In this document: piece after piece, positions 31,480-44,500 of the stretch
Layout: each line of letters starts with the position of its first letter
Position numbering within the stretch: position 1 is the first letter of the stretch
Source: Archivesica marissinica
Taxonomy: Eukaryota > Mollusca > Bivalvia > Venerida > Vesicomyidae
Length of the DNA stretch: 64,000 nt
Assembly: GCA_014843695.1 (NCBI GenBank)
Contig: CM026390.1
Location: 93,953,975-94,017,974, forward strand
Direction: 5' to 3'
Translations under genes and position numbers: made by a program
Notes under the pieces: generated by a model
What the model was told of the DNA's origin: nothing
The model's database searches: none
Seen by the model: only the letters and a program-made list of their open reading frames with translations

Positions 31480-34400
31480 TATTTGTAGACCACTGTCCTG
31501 GCCTCTGTTTGGTTACAATATATAAACCCTGTCCTGGCCTCTGTATAATTGCAATATGTAGACCCTCTGTCCTAGCCTCTGTATGGTTGCAATATATAAT
31601 CCCTGTATAATTGCAATATGTAGACCCCTGTCTTGGCCTCTGTATGGTTGCAATATGTAGACCCACTGTCCTGGCCTCTGTATGGTTGCAATATGTAGAC
31701 CCCTGTCCTGGCCTCTGTATGGTTGCAATATGTAGACCCACTGTCCTGGCCTCTGTATGGTTGCAATATATAATCCCTGTATAATTGCAATATGTAGACC
31801 CCTGTCCTGGCCTCTGTATGGTTGCAATATGTAGACCCACTGTCCTGGCCTCTGTATGGTTGCAATATATAATCCCTGTATAATTGCAATATGTAGACCA
31901 CTGTCCTGGCCTCTGTATGGTTGCAATATGTAGACCCACTGTCCTGGCCTCTGTATGGTTGCAATATGTAATCCCTGTATACTTGCAATATGTAGACCAC
32001 TGTCCTGGCCTCTGTATGGTTGCAATATGTAATCCCTGTATAATTGCAATATGTAGACCCCTGTCCTGGCCTCTGTATGGTTGCAATATATAATCCCTGT
32101 ATAATTGCAATATGTAGACCCCTGTCCTGGCCTCTGTATGGTTGCAATATGTAATCCCTGTATAATTGCAATATGTAGACCCCTGTCCTGGCCTCTGTAT
32201 GGTTGCAATATATAATCCCTGTATAATTGCAATATGTAGACCCCTGTCCTGGCCTCTGTATGGTTGCAATATGTAGACCACTGTCCTGGCCTCTGTATAA
32301 TTGCAATATGTAGACCCCTGTCCTGGCCTCTGTATGGTTGCAATATGTAGACCCTCTGTCCTGGCCTCTGTATGGTTGCAATATATAATCACTGTATAAT
32401 TGCAATATGTAGACCCCTGTCCTGGCCTCTGTATGGTTGCAATATGTAAACCCACTGTCCTGGCCTCTGTATGGTTGCAATATGTAGACCCACTGTCCTT
32501 GCCTCTGTATGGTTACAATATATAATCCCTGTATAATTGCAATATGTAGACCCCTGTCCTGGCCTCTGTATGGTTACAATATATAATCCCTGTATAATTG
32601 CAATATGTAGACCCCTGTCCTGGCCTCTGTATGATTGCAATATGTAGACCCCTGTCCTGGCCTCTGTATGGTTGCAATATGTAGACCCACTGTCCTGGCC
32701 TCTGTATGGTTGCAATATATAATCCCTGTATAATTGCAATATGTAGACCACTGTCCTGGCCTCTGTATGGTTGCAATATATAATTCCTGTATAATTGCAA
32801 TATGTAGACCCTCTGTCCTGGCCTCTGTATGGTTGCAATATGTAGACCCTCTGTCCTGGCCTCTGTATGGTTGCAATATATAATCCCTGTATAATTGCAA
32901 TATGTAGACCACTGTCCTGGCCTCTGTATAATTGCAATATGTAGACCCCTGTCCTGGCCTCTGTATGGTTGCAATATGTAGACCACTGTCATGGCCTCTG
33001 TATGGTTGCAATATGTAGACCCTCTGTCCTGGCCTCTGTATGGTTACAATATATAATCCCTGTATAATTGCAATATGTAGACCCCTGTCCTGGCCTCTGT
33101 ATGGTTGCAATATGTAGACCACTGTCATGACCTCTGTATGGTTGCAATATATAATCCCTGTATAATTGCAATATGTAGACCACTGTCCTGGCCTCTGTAT
33201 GGTTGCACTATATAATCACTGTATGGTTGCAATATGTAGACCCACTGTCCTGGCCTCTGTATGGTTGCAATATGTAGACCCACTGTCCTGGCCTCTGTAT
33301 GGTTGCACTATATAATCACTGTATAATTGCAATATGTAGACCCCTGTCCTGGCCTCTGTATGGTTGCAATATGTAAACCCACTGTCCTGGCCTCTGTATG
33401 GTTGCAATATGTAGACCCACTGTCCTTGCCTCTGTATGGTTACAATATATAATCCCTGTATAATTGCAATATGTAGACCCCTGTCCTGGCCTCTGTATGG
33501 TTACAATATATAATCCCTGTATAATTGCAATATGTAGACCCCTGTCCTGGCCTCTGTATGATTGCAATATGTAGACCCCTGTCCTGGCCTCTGTATGGTT
33601 GCAATATGTAGACCCACTGTCCTGGCCTCTGTATGGTTGCAATATATAATCCCTGTATAATTGCAATATGTAGACCACTGTCCTGGCCTCTGTATGGTTG
33701 CAATATATAATTCCTGTATAATTGCAATATGTAGACCCTCTGTCCTGGCCTCTGTATGGTTGCAATATGTAGACCCTCTGTCCTGGCCTCTGTATGGTTG
33801 CAATATATAATCCCTGTATAATTGCAATATGTAGACCACTGTCCTGGCCTCTGTATAATTGCAATATGTAGACCCCTGTCCTGGCCTCTGTATGGTTGCA
33901 ATATGTAGACCACTGTCATGGCCTCTGTATGGTTGCAATATGTAGACCCTCTGTCCTGGCCTCTGTATGGTTACAATATATAATCCCTGTATAATTGCAA
34001 TATGTAGACCCCTGTCCTGGCCTCTGTATGGTTGCAATATGTAGACCACTGTCATGACCTCTGTATGGTTGCAATATATAATCCCTGTATAATTGCAATA
34101 TGTAGACCACTGTCCTGGCCTCTGTATGGTTGCACTATATAATCACTGTATGGTTGCAATATGTAGACCCACTGTCCTGGCCTCTGTATGGTTGCAATAT
34201 GTAGACCCACTGTCCTGGCCTCTGTATGGTTGCACTATATAATCACTGTATAATTGCAATATGTAGACCCCTGTCCTGGCCTCTGTATAATTGCAATATG
34301 TAGACCCCTGTCCTGGCCTCTGTATGGTTGCAATATGTAGACCACTGTCATGGCCACTGTATGGTTGCAATATATAATCCCTGTATAATTGCAATATGTA

Positions 34401-37400
34401 GACCACTGTCCTGGCCTCTGTATGGTTGCAATATGTAGACCAACTGTCATGGCCTCTGTATGGTTGCAATATATAATCCCTGTATAATTGCAATATGTAG
34501 ACCCCTGTCCTGGCCTCTGTATAATTGCAATATGTAGACCCCTGTCCTGGCCTCTGTATAATTGCAATATGTAGACCCCTGTCCTGGCCTCTGTATGGTT
34601 GCAATATGTAGACCCCTGTCCTGGCCTCTGTATGGTTGCAATATATAATCCCTGTATAATTGCAATATGTAGACCCCTGTCCTGGCCTCTGTATGGTTGC
34701 AATATGTAGACCACTGTCATTGCCTGTGTATGGTTACAATATATAATCCCTGTATAATTTCAATATGTAGACCACTGTCCTGGCCTCTGTATGGTTGCAA
34801 TATATAATCCCTGTATAATTGCAATATGTAGACCCCTGTCCTGGCCTCTGTATGGTTGCAATATGTAGACCCACTGTCCTGGCCTCTGTATGGTTGCAAT
34901 ATGTAGACCCCTGTCCTGGCCTCTGTATGGTTGCAATATATAATCCCTGTATAATTGCAATATGTAGACCACTGTCCTGGCCTCTGTATGGTTGCAATAT
35001 GTAGACCCCTGTCCTGGCCTCTGTATGGTTGCAATATATAATCCCTGTATAATTGCAATATGTAGACCCCTGTCCTGGCCTCTGTATGGTTGCAATATGT
35101 AGACCCACTGTCCTGGCCTCTGTATGGTTGCAATATGTAGACCCCTGTCCTGGCCTCTGTATGGTTGCAATATATAATCCCTGTATAATTGCAATATGTA
35201 GACCCCTGTCCTGGCCTCTGTATGGTTGCAATATGTAATCCCTGTATAATTGCAATATGTAGACCCCTGTCCTGGCTTCTGTATGGTTGCAATATATAAT
35301 CCCTGTATAATTGCAATATGTAGACCCCTGTCCTGGCCTCTGTATGGTTGCAATATGTAGACCACTGTCCTGGCCTATGTATAATTGCAATATGTAGACC
35401 CCTGTCCTGGCCTCTGTATGGTTGCAATATGTAGACCCTCTGTCCTGGCCTCTGTATGGTTGCAATATATAATCACTGTATAATTGCAATATGTAGACCC
35501 CTGTCCTGGCCTCTGTATGGTTGCAATATGTAGACCCACTGTCCTGGCCTCTGTATGGTTGCAATATGTAGACCCACTGTCCTGGCCTCTGTATGGTTAC
35601 AATATATAATCCCTGTATACTTGCAATATGTAGACCCCTGTCCTGGCCTCTGTATGGTTACAATATATAATCCCTGTATAATTGCAATATGTAGACCCCT
35701 GTCCTGGCCTCTGTATGATTGCAATATGTAGACCCCTGTCCTGGCCTCTGTATGATTGCAATATGTAGACCCACTGTCCTGGCCGCTGTATGGTTGCAAT
35801 ATATAATCCCTGTATAATTGCAATATGTAGACCCCTGTCCTGGCCTCTGTATGGTTGCAATATATAATTCCTGTATAATTGCAATATGTAGACCCTCTGT
35901 CCTGGCCTCTGTATGGTTGCAATATGTAGACCCTCTGTCCTGGCCTCTGTATGGTTGCAATATATAATCCCTGTATAATTGCAATATGTAGACCACTGTC
36001 CTGGCCTCTGTATAATTGCAATATGTAGACCCCTGTCCTGGCCTCTGTATGGTTGCAATATGTAGACCACTGTCATTGCCTCTGTATGGTTGCAATATGT
36101 AGACCCTCTGTCCTGGCCTCTGTATGGTTGCAATATATAATCCCTGTATAATTGCAATATGTAGACTCCTGTCCTGGCCTCTGTATGGTTGCAATATGTA
36201 GACCACTGTCATGGCCTCTGTATGGTTGCAATATATAATCCCTGTATAATTGCAATATGTAGACCACTGTCCTGGCCTCTGTATGGTTGCACTATATAAT
36301 CACTGTATGGTTGCAATATGTAGACCCACTGTCCTGGCCTCTGTATGGTTGCACTATATAATCACTGTATACTTGCAATATGTAGACCCCTGTCCTGGCC
36401 TCTGTATAATTGCAATATGTAGACCCCTGTCCTGGCCTCTGTATGGTTGCAATATGTAGACCACTGTCATGGCCTCTGTATGGTTGCAATATATAATCCC
36501 TGTATAATTGCAATATGTAGACCACTGTCCTGGCCTCTGTATAATTGCAATATGTAGACCCCTGTCCTGGCCTCTGTATGGTTGCAATATGTAGACCACT
36601 GTCATTGCCTGTGTATGGTTACAATATATAATCCCTGTATAATTTCAATATGTAGACCACTGTCCTGGCCTCTGTATGGTTGCAATATATAATCCCTGTA
36701 TAATTGCAATATGTAGACCCCTGTCCTGGCCTCTGTATGGTTGCAATATGTAGACCCACTGTCCTGGCCTCTGTATGGTTGCAATATGTAGACCCCTGTC
36801 CTGGCCTCTGTATGGTTGCAATATATAATCCCTGTATAATTGCAATATGTAGACCCCTGTCCTGGCCTCTGTATGGTTGCAATATGTAATCCCTGTATAA
36901 TTGCAATATGTAGACCCCTGTCCTGGCTTCTGTATGGTTGCAATATATAATCCCTGTATAATTGCAATATGTAGACCCCTGTCCTGGCCTCTGTATGGTT
37001 GCAATATGTAGACCACTGTCCTGGCCTATGTATAATTGCAATATGTAGACCCCTGTCCTGGCCTCTGTATGGTTGCAATATGTAGACCCTCTGTCCTGGC
37101 CTCTGTATGGTTGCAATATATAATCACTGTATAATTGCAATATGTAGACCCCTGTCCTGGCCTCTGTATGGTTGCAATATGTAGACCCACTGTCCTGGCC
37201 TCTGTATGGTTGCAATATGTAGACCCACTGTCCTGGCCTCTGTATGGTTACAATATATAATCCCTGTATAATTGCAATATGTAGACCCCTGTCCTGGCCT
37301 CTGTATGGTTACAATATATAATCCCTGTATAATTGCAATATGTAGACCCCTGTCCTGGCCTCTGTATGATTGCAATATGTAGACCCCTGTCCTGGCCTCT

Positions 37401-39165
37401 GTATGATTGCAATATGTAGACCCACTGTCCTGGCCGCTGTATGGTTGCAATATATAATCCCTGTATAATTGCAATATGTAGACCCCTGTCCTGGCCTCTG
37501 TATGGTTGCAATATATAATTCCTGTATAATTGCAATATGTAGACCCTCTGTCCTGGCCTCTGTATGGTTGCAATATGTAGACCCTCTGTCCTGGCCTCTG
37601 TATGGTTGCAATATATAATCCCTGTATAATTGCAATATGTAGACCACTGTCCTGGCCTCTGTATAATTGCAATATGTAGACCCCTGTCCTGGCCTCTGTA
37701 TGGTTGCAATATGTAGACCACTGTCATGGCCTCTGTATGGTTGCAATATGTAGACCCTCTGTCCTGGCCTCTGTATGGTTGCAATATATAATCCCTGTAT
37801 AATTGCAATATGTAGACTCCTGTCCTGGCCTCTGTATGGTTGCAATATGTAGACCACTGTCATGGCCTCTGTATGGTTGCAATATATAATCCCTGTATAA
37901 TTGCAATATGTAGACCACTGTCCTGGCCTCTGTATGGTTGCACTATATAATCACTGTATGGTTGCAATATGTAGACCCACTGTCCTGGCCTCTGTATGGT
38001 TGCACTATATAATCACTGTATACTTGCAATATGTAGACCCCTGTCCTGGCCTCTGTATAATTGCAATATGTAGACCCCTGTCCTGGCCTCTGTATGGTTG
38101 CAATATGTAGACCACTGTCATGGCCTCTGTATGGTTGCAATATATAATCCCTGTATAATTGCAATATGTAGACCACTGTCCTGGCCTCTGTATAATTGCA
38201 ATATGTAGACCCCTGTCCTGGCCTCTGTATGGTTGCAATATGTAGACCACTGTCATTGCCTGTGTATGGTTACAATATATAATCCCTGTATAATTTCAAT
38301 ATGTAGACCACTGTCCTGGCCTCTGTATGGTTGCAATATATAATCCCTGTATAATTGCAATATGTAGACCCCTGTCCTGGCCTCTGTATGGTTGCAATAT
38401 GTAGACCCACTGTCCTGGCCTCTGTATGGTTGCAATATGTAGACCCCTGTCCTGGCCTCTGTATGGTTGCAATATATAATCCCTGTATAATTGCAATATG
38501 TAGACCACTGTCCTGGCCTCTGTATGGTTGCAATATGTAGACCCCTGTCCTGGCCTCTGTATGGTTGCAATATATAATCCCTGTATAATTGCAATATGTA
38601 GACCCCTGTCCTGGCCTCTGTATGGTTGCAATATGTAGACCCACTGTCCTGGCCTCTGTATGGTTGCAATATGTAGACCCCTGTCCTGGCCTCTGGTTGC
38701 AATATATAATCCCTGTATAATTGCAATATGTAGACCACTGTCCTGGCCTCTGTATGGTTGCAATATGTAGACCCCTGTCCTGGCCTCTGTATGGTTGCAA
38801 TATGTAGACCCCTGTCCTGGCCTCTGTATGGTTGCAATATGTAGACCCTCTGTCCTGGCCTCTGTATGGTTGCAATATATAATCCCTGTATAATTGCAAT
38901 ATGTAGACCACTGTCCTAGCCTCTGTATGGTTGCAATATGTAGACTCACTGTCATGGCCTCTGTATAATTGCAATATGTAGACCCCTGTCCTGGCCTCTG
39001 TATGGTTGCAATATGTAGACCCCTGTCCTGGCCTCTGTATGGTTGCAATATGTAGACCCCTGTCCTGGCCTCTGTATGGTTACAATATGTAGACCCTCTG
39101 TCCTGGCCTCTGTATGGTTGCAATATATAATCCCTGTATAATTGCAATATATAGACCCCTGTCAT
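31480..39165. repeat. Compound 37-bp/24-bp minisatellite with kilobase duplications
   Basis: A long unit of 36-38 bp (TGTAGACCCCTGTCCTGGCC then TCTGTATGGTTGCAATA) alternates irregularly with a 24-bp unit (TATAATCCCTGTATAATTGC plus AATA). Larger blocks are recopied: about 32389-33210 reappears at 33316-34140 (offset 927 bp), about 35473-36640 at 37124-38290 (offset 1651 bp), and 34819-35004 at 35053-35238 (offset 234 bp). It lies between the two genes. The many HTEARTG-, YRGQD- and ATIQRPGQ-type proteins predicted on the minus strand are three-frame readings of the repeat, not genes. 31241-31480 holds nothing clear. Confidence 0.96.
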
Positions 39166-39477
39166 TGCCTTTGTTTAATCATATTTTATTGCAAATCAAT
39201 AGTAAATATGTCGTACACATACAGATTTATAATACAAATGGTTTGGGCCACAAGTTTTAACAACATTAGACAACGGCCCGCACCAGATTGCCTCTGTGTT
39301 ATTGCATGTGTCCTCTGTATGAGTAGAATATATAGGCCCATGTCCTCTCCTCTGTGTACATGTACTTAATGTATTCCTGGCCTCCTATTTTTCTGTATTA
39401 ATTTTCAACGTTTATGAATAATTGACACAATTTTGTTTTCAATCTTCTCCCTAGTATTTTCATAGCAGCTTTGTATC

Positions 39478-39890
39478 GGAAAAACTGATGTAAACAATGG
39501 AAAACTGATGTAGACAATGGAAAACTGATGTAGACAATGGAAAACTGATGTAAACAATGGAATACTGATGTAAACAATGGAAAACTGATGTAGACAATGG
39601 AAAACTGATGTAAACAATGGAATACTGATGTAAACAATGGCAAAACTGATGTAAATAATGGAAAACTGATGTAAACAATGGAAAAACTGATGTAAACAAT
39701 GGAAAACTGATGTAAACAATGGAAAACTGATGTAAACAATGGAAAACTGATGTAAACAATGGAAAACTGATGTAAACAATAGAAAACTGATGTAGACAAT
39801 GGCAAAACTGATGTAAACAATGGAAAACTGATGTAAACAATGGAAAACTGATGTAACAATGGCAAAACTGATGTAAACAATGGAAAAACA
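39478..39890. repeat. 20-bp minisatellite, about 20 copies
   Basis: Unit AAAACTGATGTAAACAATGG with TAGACAATGG and AATACTGATG variants. Open minus-strand frames with HQFSIVYISF-type repeats are artefacts. 39891-40470 shows no supported feature, although the missing first coding exon of ZGRF1 could lie here. Confidence 0.95.
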
Positions 39891-40469
39891 GTTTGTCGTA
39901 AGTATAATTAACAGCATGTTTCACCATTTCATTAACTATAGTTTGAGCATTGAAATTGTGGATGAACTTGAAGAATTATAAGGTGTTTTATGTAATTGGC
40001 AAGGATGACTTTACTAGTAATGAGGAAACAGACATTTCATACCAGTCTTGTGTATGAATGAAACATTTATACTAAATGTCAAGTCTTGCAAATACCGGTA
40101 CTTTCATGCATTGTCGTGTTAACAGCTCATCAAGGGTGTACTTTATTAAAGTTTGTTCCCTATTGGTTGAGAACTAGGAATGCCTGATGTCTGTACGGTC
40201 ACCTGTCTGTCTGATATTATTTCAGAGCGTGGTTCAAGAAGTCCTATTTTTATGATTGAGGCTATTGAAAGTAATTGCAACAATTTACATGTATTCTGTG
40301 ATTTGTTGCAGAATTATCTCCCATTTGACTATGGGTGATGTATGCAAAGTGTGGAAAATGTGACTAACCAGTCTTCTTTCATGCGACGGCGCAGTCAACA
40401 ATTACATATTTGCATGTAGCTAATAAACCGTCAAATATAATGTATTGATAACTTTCTTACTGTTTCTAG

Positions 40470-40990
40470 GGGTTGTTCCCTACCGCCCTAGCAAGTCCCA
40501 CCCCTAGAGTATACTTGAATTTTAGCCAAAAATAGTCTGATTTCAGAAATTATTTACGTGTCAAAACCTCTCAAACATTAACATTTCTCAAAAACCGTCA
40601 AAAGTTATGGCTTTGAACCTTTGCATACACATCTGAGGACAAATTATCTACACCCACAGTAAGTTCCCACCCCAAGAGTGACCTTGAACTTGAAATTTGA
40701 CAAAACATAGTTCAATTTCTGAAATTATTTATGCATAAAAAAACTCTAAACATTAACATTTCTCAGAAACTGTTGTAGCTTTGAAGTTGGCAACACATCC
40801 AAGGACTAATTCTTTACATCCACAGTAAGTTAGAAATGACCTTGAAATTATTTATTCGTCAAAAACCCCTCATAAATGATCATTTCTCCAAATAACGGCA
40901 TAATTATTGCTTTGAAGCTTCGCATACACATCCGGGGATTAATTTTCTACACCCACAGTAAGTCTTCACCCCCTATGCTACCACTGACCT
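40470..40990. repeat. Imperfect 140-190 bp repeat, three copies
   Basis: Blocks with CCCACAGTAAGT..CCACCCC, GACCTTGAACTTGAAATTTG, GAAATTATTTA, CATTAACATTTCTC, GCTTTGAA and CATACACATC recur from about 40480, 40660, 40820 and 40955. It looks like a diverged tandem repeat or interspersed element; no coding capacity. Confidence 0.75.
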
Positions 40991-41149
40991 TGAACTTGAA
41001 ATTTGGCAATTTGTTTGAAAGCATAAAAGACATTTTATATTTTGCTGAACAAGCACTTATGGTCAATCACTCGTGGCGAGACATCCTTGTGGCCGTGGTT
41101 TAACAGATTAGAAGGTAAAATGTTGGTGATAGGAGGTGAAATGAATAGC

Positions 41150-41487
41150 CCTTACTCAAAGTGTAGAGATATGTGTCACTTACTCAAAGTGTAGAGATAT
41201 GTGTCACTTACTCAAAGTGTAGAGATATGTGTCACTTACTCAAAGTGTAGAACTATGTGTCACTTACTCAAAGTGTAGAACTATGTGTCACTTACTCATA
41301 GTGTAGAACTATGTGTCACTTACTCAAAGTGTAGAAATATGTGTCACTTACTTAAAGTGTAGAAATATGTGTCACTTACTTAAAGTGTAGAAATATGTGT
41401 CACTTACTCAAAGTGTAGAAATATGTGTCACTTACTCAAAGTGTAGAGATATGTGTCACTTACTCAAAGTGTAGAGATATGTGTCAG
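41150..41487. repeat. 28-bp minisatellite, about 12 copies, ending 20 nt before a ZGRF1 exon
   Basis: Unit TTACTCAAAGTGTAGAGATA plus TGTGTCAC. The last unit ends at about 41487, and the ZGRF1 acceptor is at 41505-41506, leaving about 20 unique bases of intron before the exon. Confidence 0.95.
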
Positions 41488-41506
41488 TGTTTGATTTGTG
41501 ATTCAG

Positions 41507-41587
41507 ATATTGTACACACACCAGAAACAAAAGAAGAGCAAGACGTGGCATGATGGGATTCTCAAGCATAGTGGTACTGGAACAAAG
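41507..41587 (+). CDS. ZGRF1: ZGRF1 exon: start of DUF2439 domain
   Basis: 81 nt after acceptor TTGTGATTCAG, ending AAAG before GTCAGC; phase 0 to 0. It encodes ILYTHQKQKKSKTWHDGILK, the most conserved stretch of the DUF2439 family. A preceding exon must supply the start Met; a longer frame at 41550 is a wrong-frame reading into the adjacent SINE. Confidence 0.92.
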
Positions 41588-44500
41588 GTCAGCTTTAACC
41601 ACATTTCACAGAGGCATGCTTTATTTATATGTATTCCGTTCACCTAAAGGTGGATACATAATTTTATGTGACCATACAAAACATCATTGTACATGTAGCT
41701 TGCGAAACAAATTCTTACAACATATAATAATCACTCTCGAGACTTTATTCCTTATGGAATCTTTCACCACTAGGGAGAGAGAAGAGGCAATGTGGAATTT
41801 AAATGCCTTGACTAAGGGCACAATTGTAACGGCTACCGCTGAGCACGAATTCCGGGCCTTTCTCACCTGAAGCGAAAGCGCTGCCACTGTGCTATCACGA
41901 CTTCCACGGGCGAAGTTAAGCGGTACACAAGACTGTTGACATATTACCATGCCATATCATGTTGATGATGTATTCCATTTTCCAGGCTGTCTTGTATGAT
42001 GAGAAAGGTTGTAGACTGGACAGTATTCACATCAAGGTTGATGGTATCACAGTCGGAGAACAGCTGGAAAGCGACAGATATTACATTCTTGTGGAAGAAA
42101 TAAAAGACATGAACAAGATACAACATGGTACATTGTAATATTGCATACAGTCAAACCTGCGTTAGTGGCCACCTCTAATATACAGTGAAACCTGTGTTAG
42201 TGGTCACCCTCCTAATAAACAGCCAACCTATATTAACCCATTCAACACCAAGTAATTCACATGGACTGGTCCATGATATTCATAAACCAATAAATGAATC
42301 AGACAATCACATTTGGACAAGTTCATTTATCAAAATGGGTAATTATGTCTAAAAATAGTCATATCACTGGCAAAAAGTGCAGATCCTGATGAGACGGCTC
42401 GTCACGAGCCGGCTCATCTGGATCTACACTTTTTGTAAGCCTATTTAGAGGTCTGTGGTGTTGAAAGGGTTAAGCAGCCAGTTTCCAGATATCCAATATG
42501 TTGTTTTATTATACATTTACCCTCTATTAAGCAGCCACCTGTGCTAAGCAGCCACTTTCTGTGATTCCCTTGGCTGGCTGCTTAAGACAGGTTTGACTAT
42601 ATGCAATATTGAATGACTGAACTTCTAAGAACTACCTGACAATTTCTCTTTAGGCCCTGGTGAATATAAATAAAAGAAACCTTTTTGTAAATTCTGCTTG
42701 AGTCTTCATCATCAGAGAAACGATAAAATAAAGTTTATTGGATAGGAACTTTCAGAATATAGATCAGATGTACAAGAACAATACAGCATCTTCCACAATA
42801 ACAGTTATTCTGTTGATTTCAGCTACTGGAAGTGCTGTTGTAAGTTCCCAGCCACAGCAGTCAGCACAACAAACAGTCTCTCATGCAAGATGTGCAGGAC
42901 TCAAGAGGAAAAATTCAGTAAATATTTAACAGATTAAAGCAGCATTACATCGTAATAAAGGATGTTTTGGGTAAAATATAAATACTAATGTGTGTGTGTG
43001 TTTACAAAAATCGAAATAGTCGCTCAGAAACGATAAAATTCCAATAAATTTAAACCGTCGTATACGCAAATTTGTTTATCAACACACGAAATGTAAACAC
43101 GCACATCGTGCATGCGTGAAACCACAAAGGTTGTAGAAAACAACGTATATATTTTGAACATGAAATACTATCTATCTATCTTCCTCTAATGTCGAACCCC
43201 TCGCGGGGATGTAGAAATGTCCCTAAAAGACTTAGCTAACAGATGTATGAATCAACATATCAAGTAATTTAATTAAAAAAGACAACGTGGGACAAATGGG
43301 GAAGATACATTCCGAATGTAAACAAGTGCGGGCGACGTGTTCCGGTTGTAATCAAGTGCGTGACCGATCAACTCGGAAAGTCCTACTTTTGGTTTCGAGT
43401 TTTATCGCCAAAAAAACAGTTTACCAAATGAACATAAGCATACAAAGTATAAGTTAGAATGTGTAGCAGCATTGCTACCCATACATAAAAATGAATTTTT
43501 CAAATATCGTTTATTTCATACGATGTAATGCTGCTTTAATACATTTGATTAACGATTGTACTTTTGTACTCAAGAGAGTTATTTGCTATGGATACACTCA
43601 TAGACATGTCTTATAATTCAAGAGTCAACATTCTACCAATGTTTTGGGTAATTATTATAACAAACTAGATTGTTAATTTTACAAAATTACAGGAAATTAT
43701 ATCTGAGATAGTTTATTGTTTCATGTATTTAATGTCTGTGCTTGCATTGCAGGGGTTTATGCCACCAAGAATGATCAAACAACCCTGCCTGGGAACCTCA
43801 CATGATTCCCAGTCTGACTATGAAGCGTGTAACCGCTTGCCACAATCTGTTGTACACACTGACACATGCCAGAACAACAAGGAAATGAGGGTTCCCCCAT
43901 TGCCATATCAAGTGCCAAATGTAAATCAGGAAATGTTTCCATTTACAAACAACTCTCTGGAACACAGAGCTTCGCTCCAGCAGTCCTATCGTCCATTAAA
44001 CCATATTGGAAGAAATATGTTAAGCATGTACTCACGATTTGGTAAGCCGGGAAATGGAACAGACAGCGAAAATTCGAGTCAAGATTCTTTTGGCTGTGGT
44101 GAAAATGCAAAACTACTATCCCCTTGGTCTGTTTATGGGTCTAAAAATAGCAGCCCATCTCTAAGTGAGAGTATGCCTAGACCTGAATCAAGCTCAAGCA
44201 GCTGTACATTGTCAACTGTTAAAGTTACTAGCAATATTGAAAGCAAAGAAGATAAACAGTTTGTGAGTAGTGATGTATCAATATATAGTCGACCTGAAAC
44301 AAATGTTCATTATTCTTCAGACAAAGAATATGACTATTTTGAATCAAGGTCATTACAAGGTAAGAAGGATCAACCACAGAAACAACAACTATTTGAAAAT
44401 GTGCAAGACAGTAAGGAACAAAGTAAACGAAACCTTACACAGATTATGAAATTGTTGAAAAAGAACCCAGTGTCCGATAGTGCTGTCCAAGGAAGCGATA

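Noticed and set aside
31475..38837. Dozens of minus-strand frames with YRGQD, HTEART and RPGQG motifs
   Set aside because: All are phase readings of the same minisatellite; near-identical proteins recur at 927- and 1651-bp offsets.
39960..40040. Candidate first coding exon of ZGRF1 (short ATG frames ending at GT)
   Set aside because: Several ATG-GT stretches fit phase 0 but none has a convincing donor or N-terminal similarity, so no start exon is claimed.
41550..41870. 106-residue plus-strand frame at the start of ZGRF1
   Set aside because: Reads the exon in the wrong frame and runs into a SINE; the correct frame gives ILYTHQK with proper splice sites.
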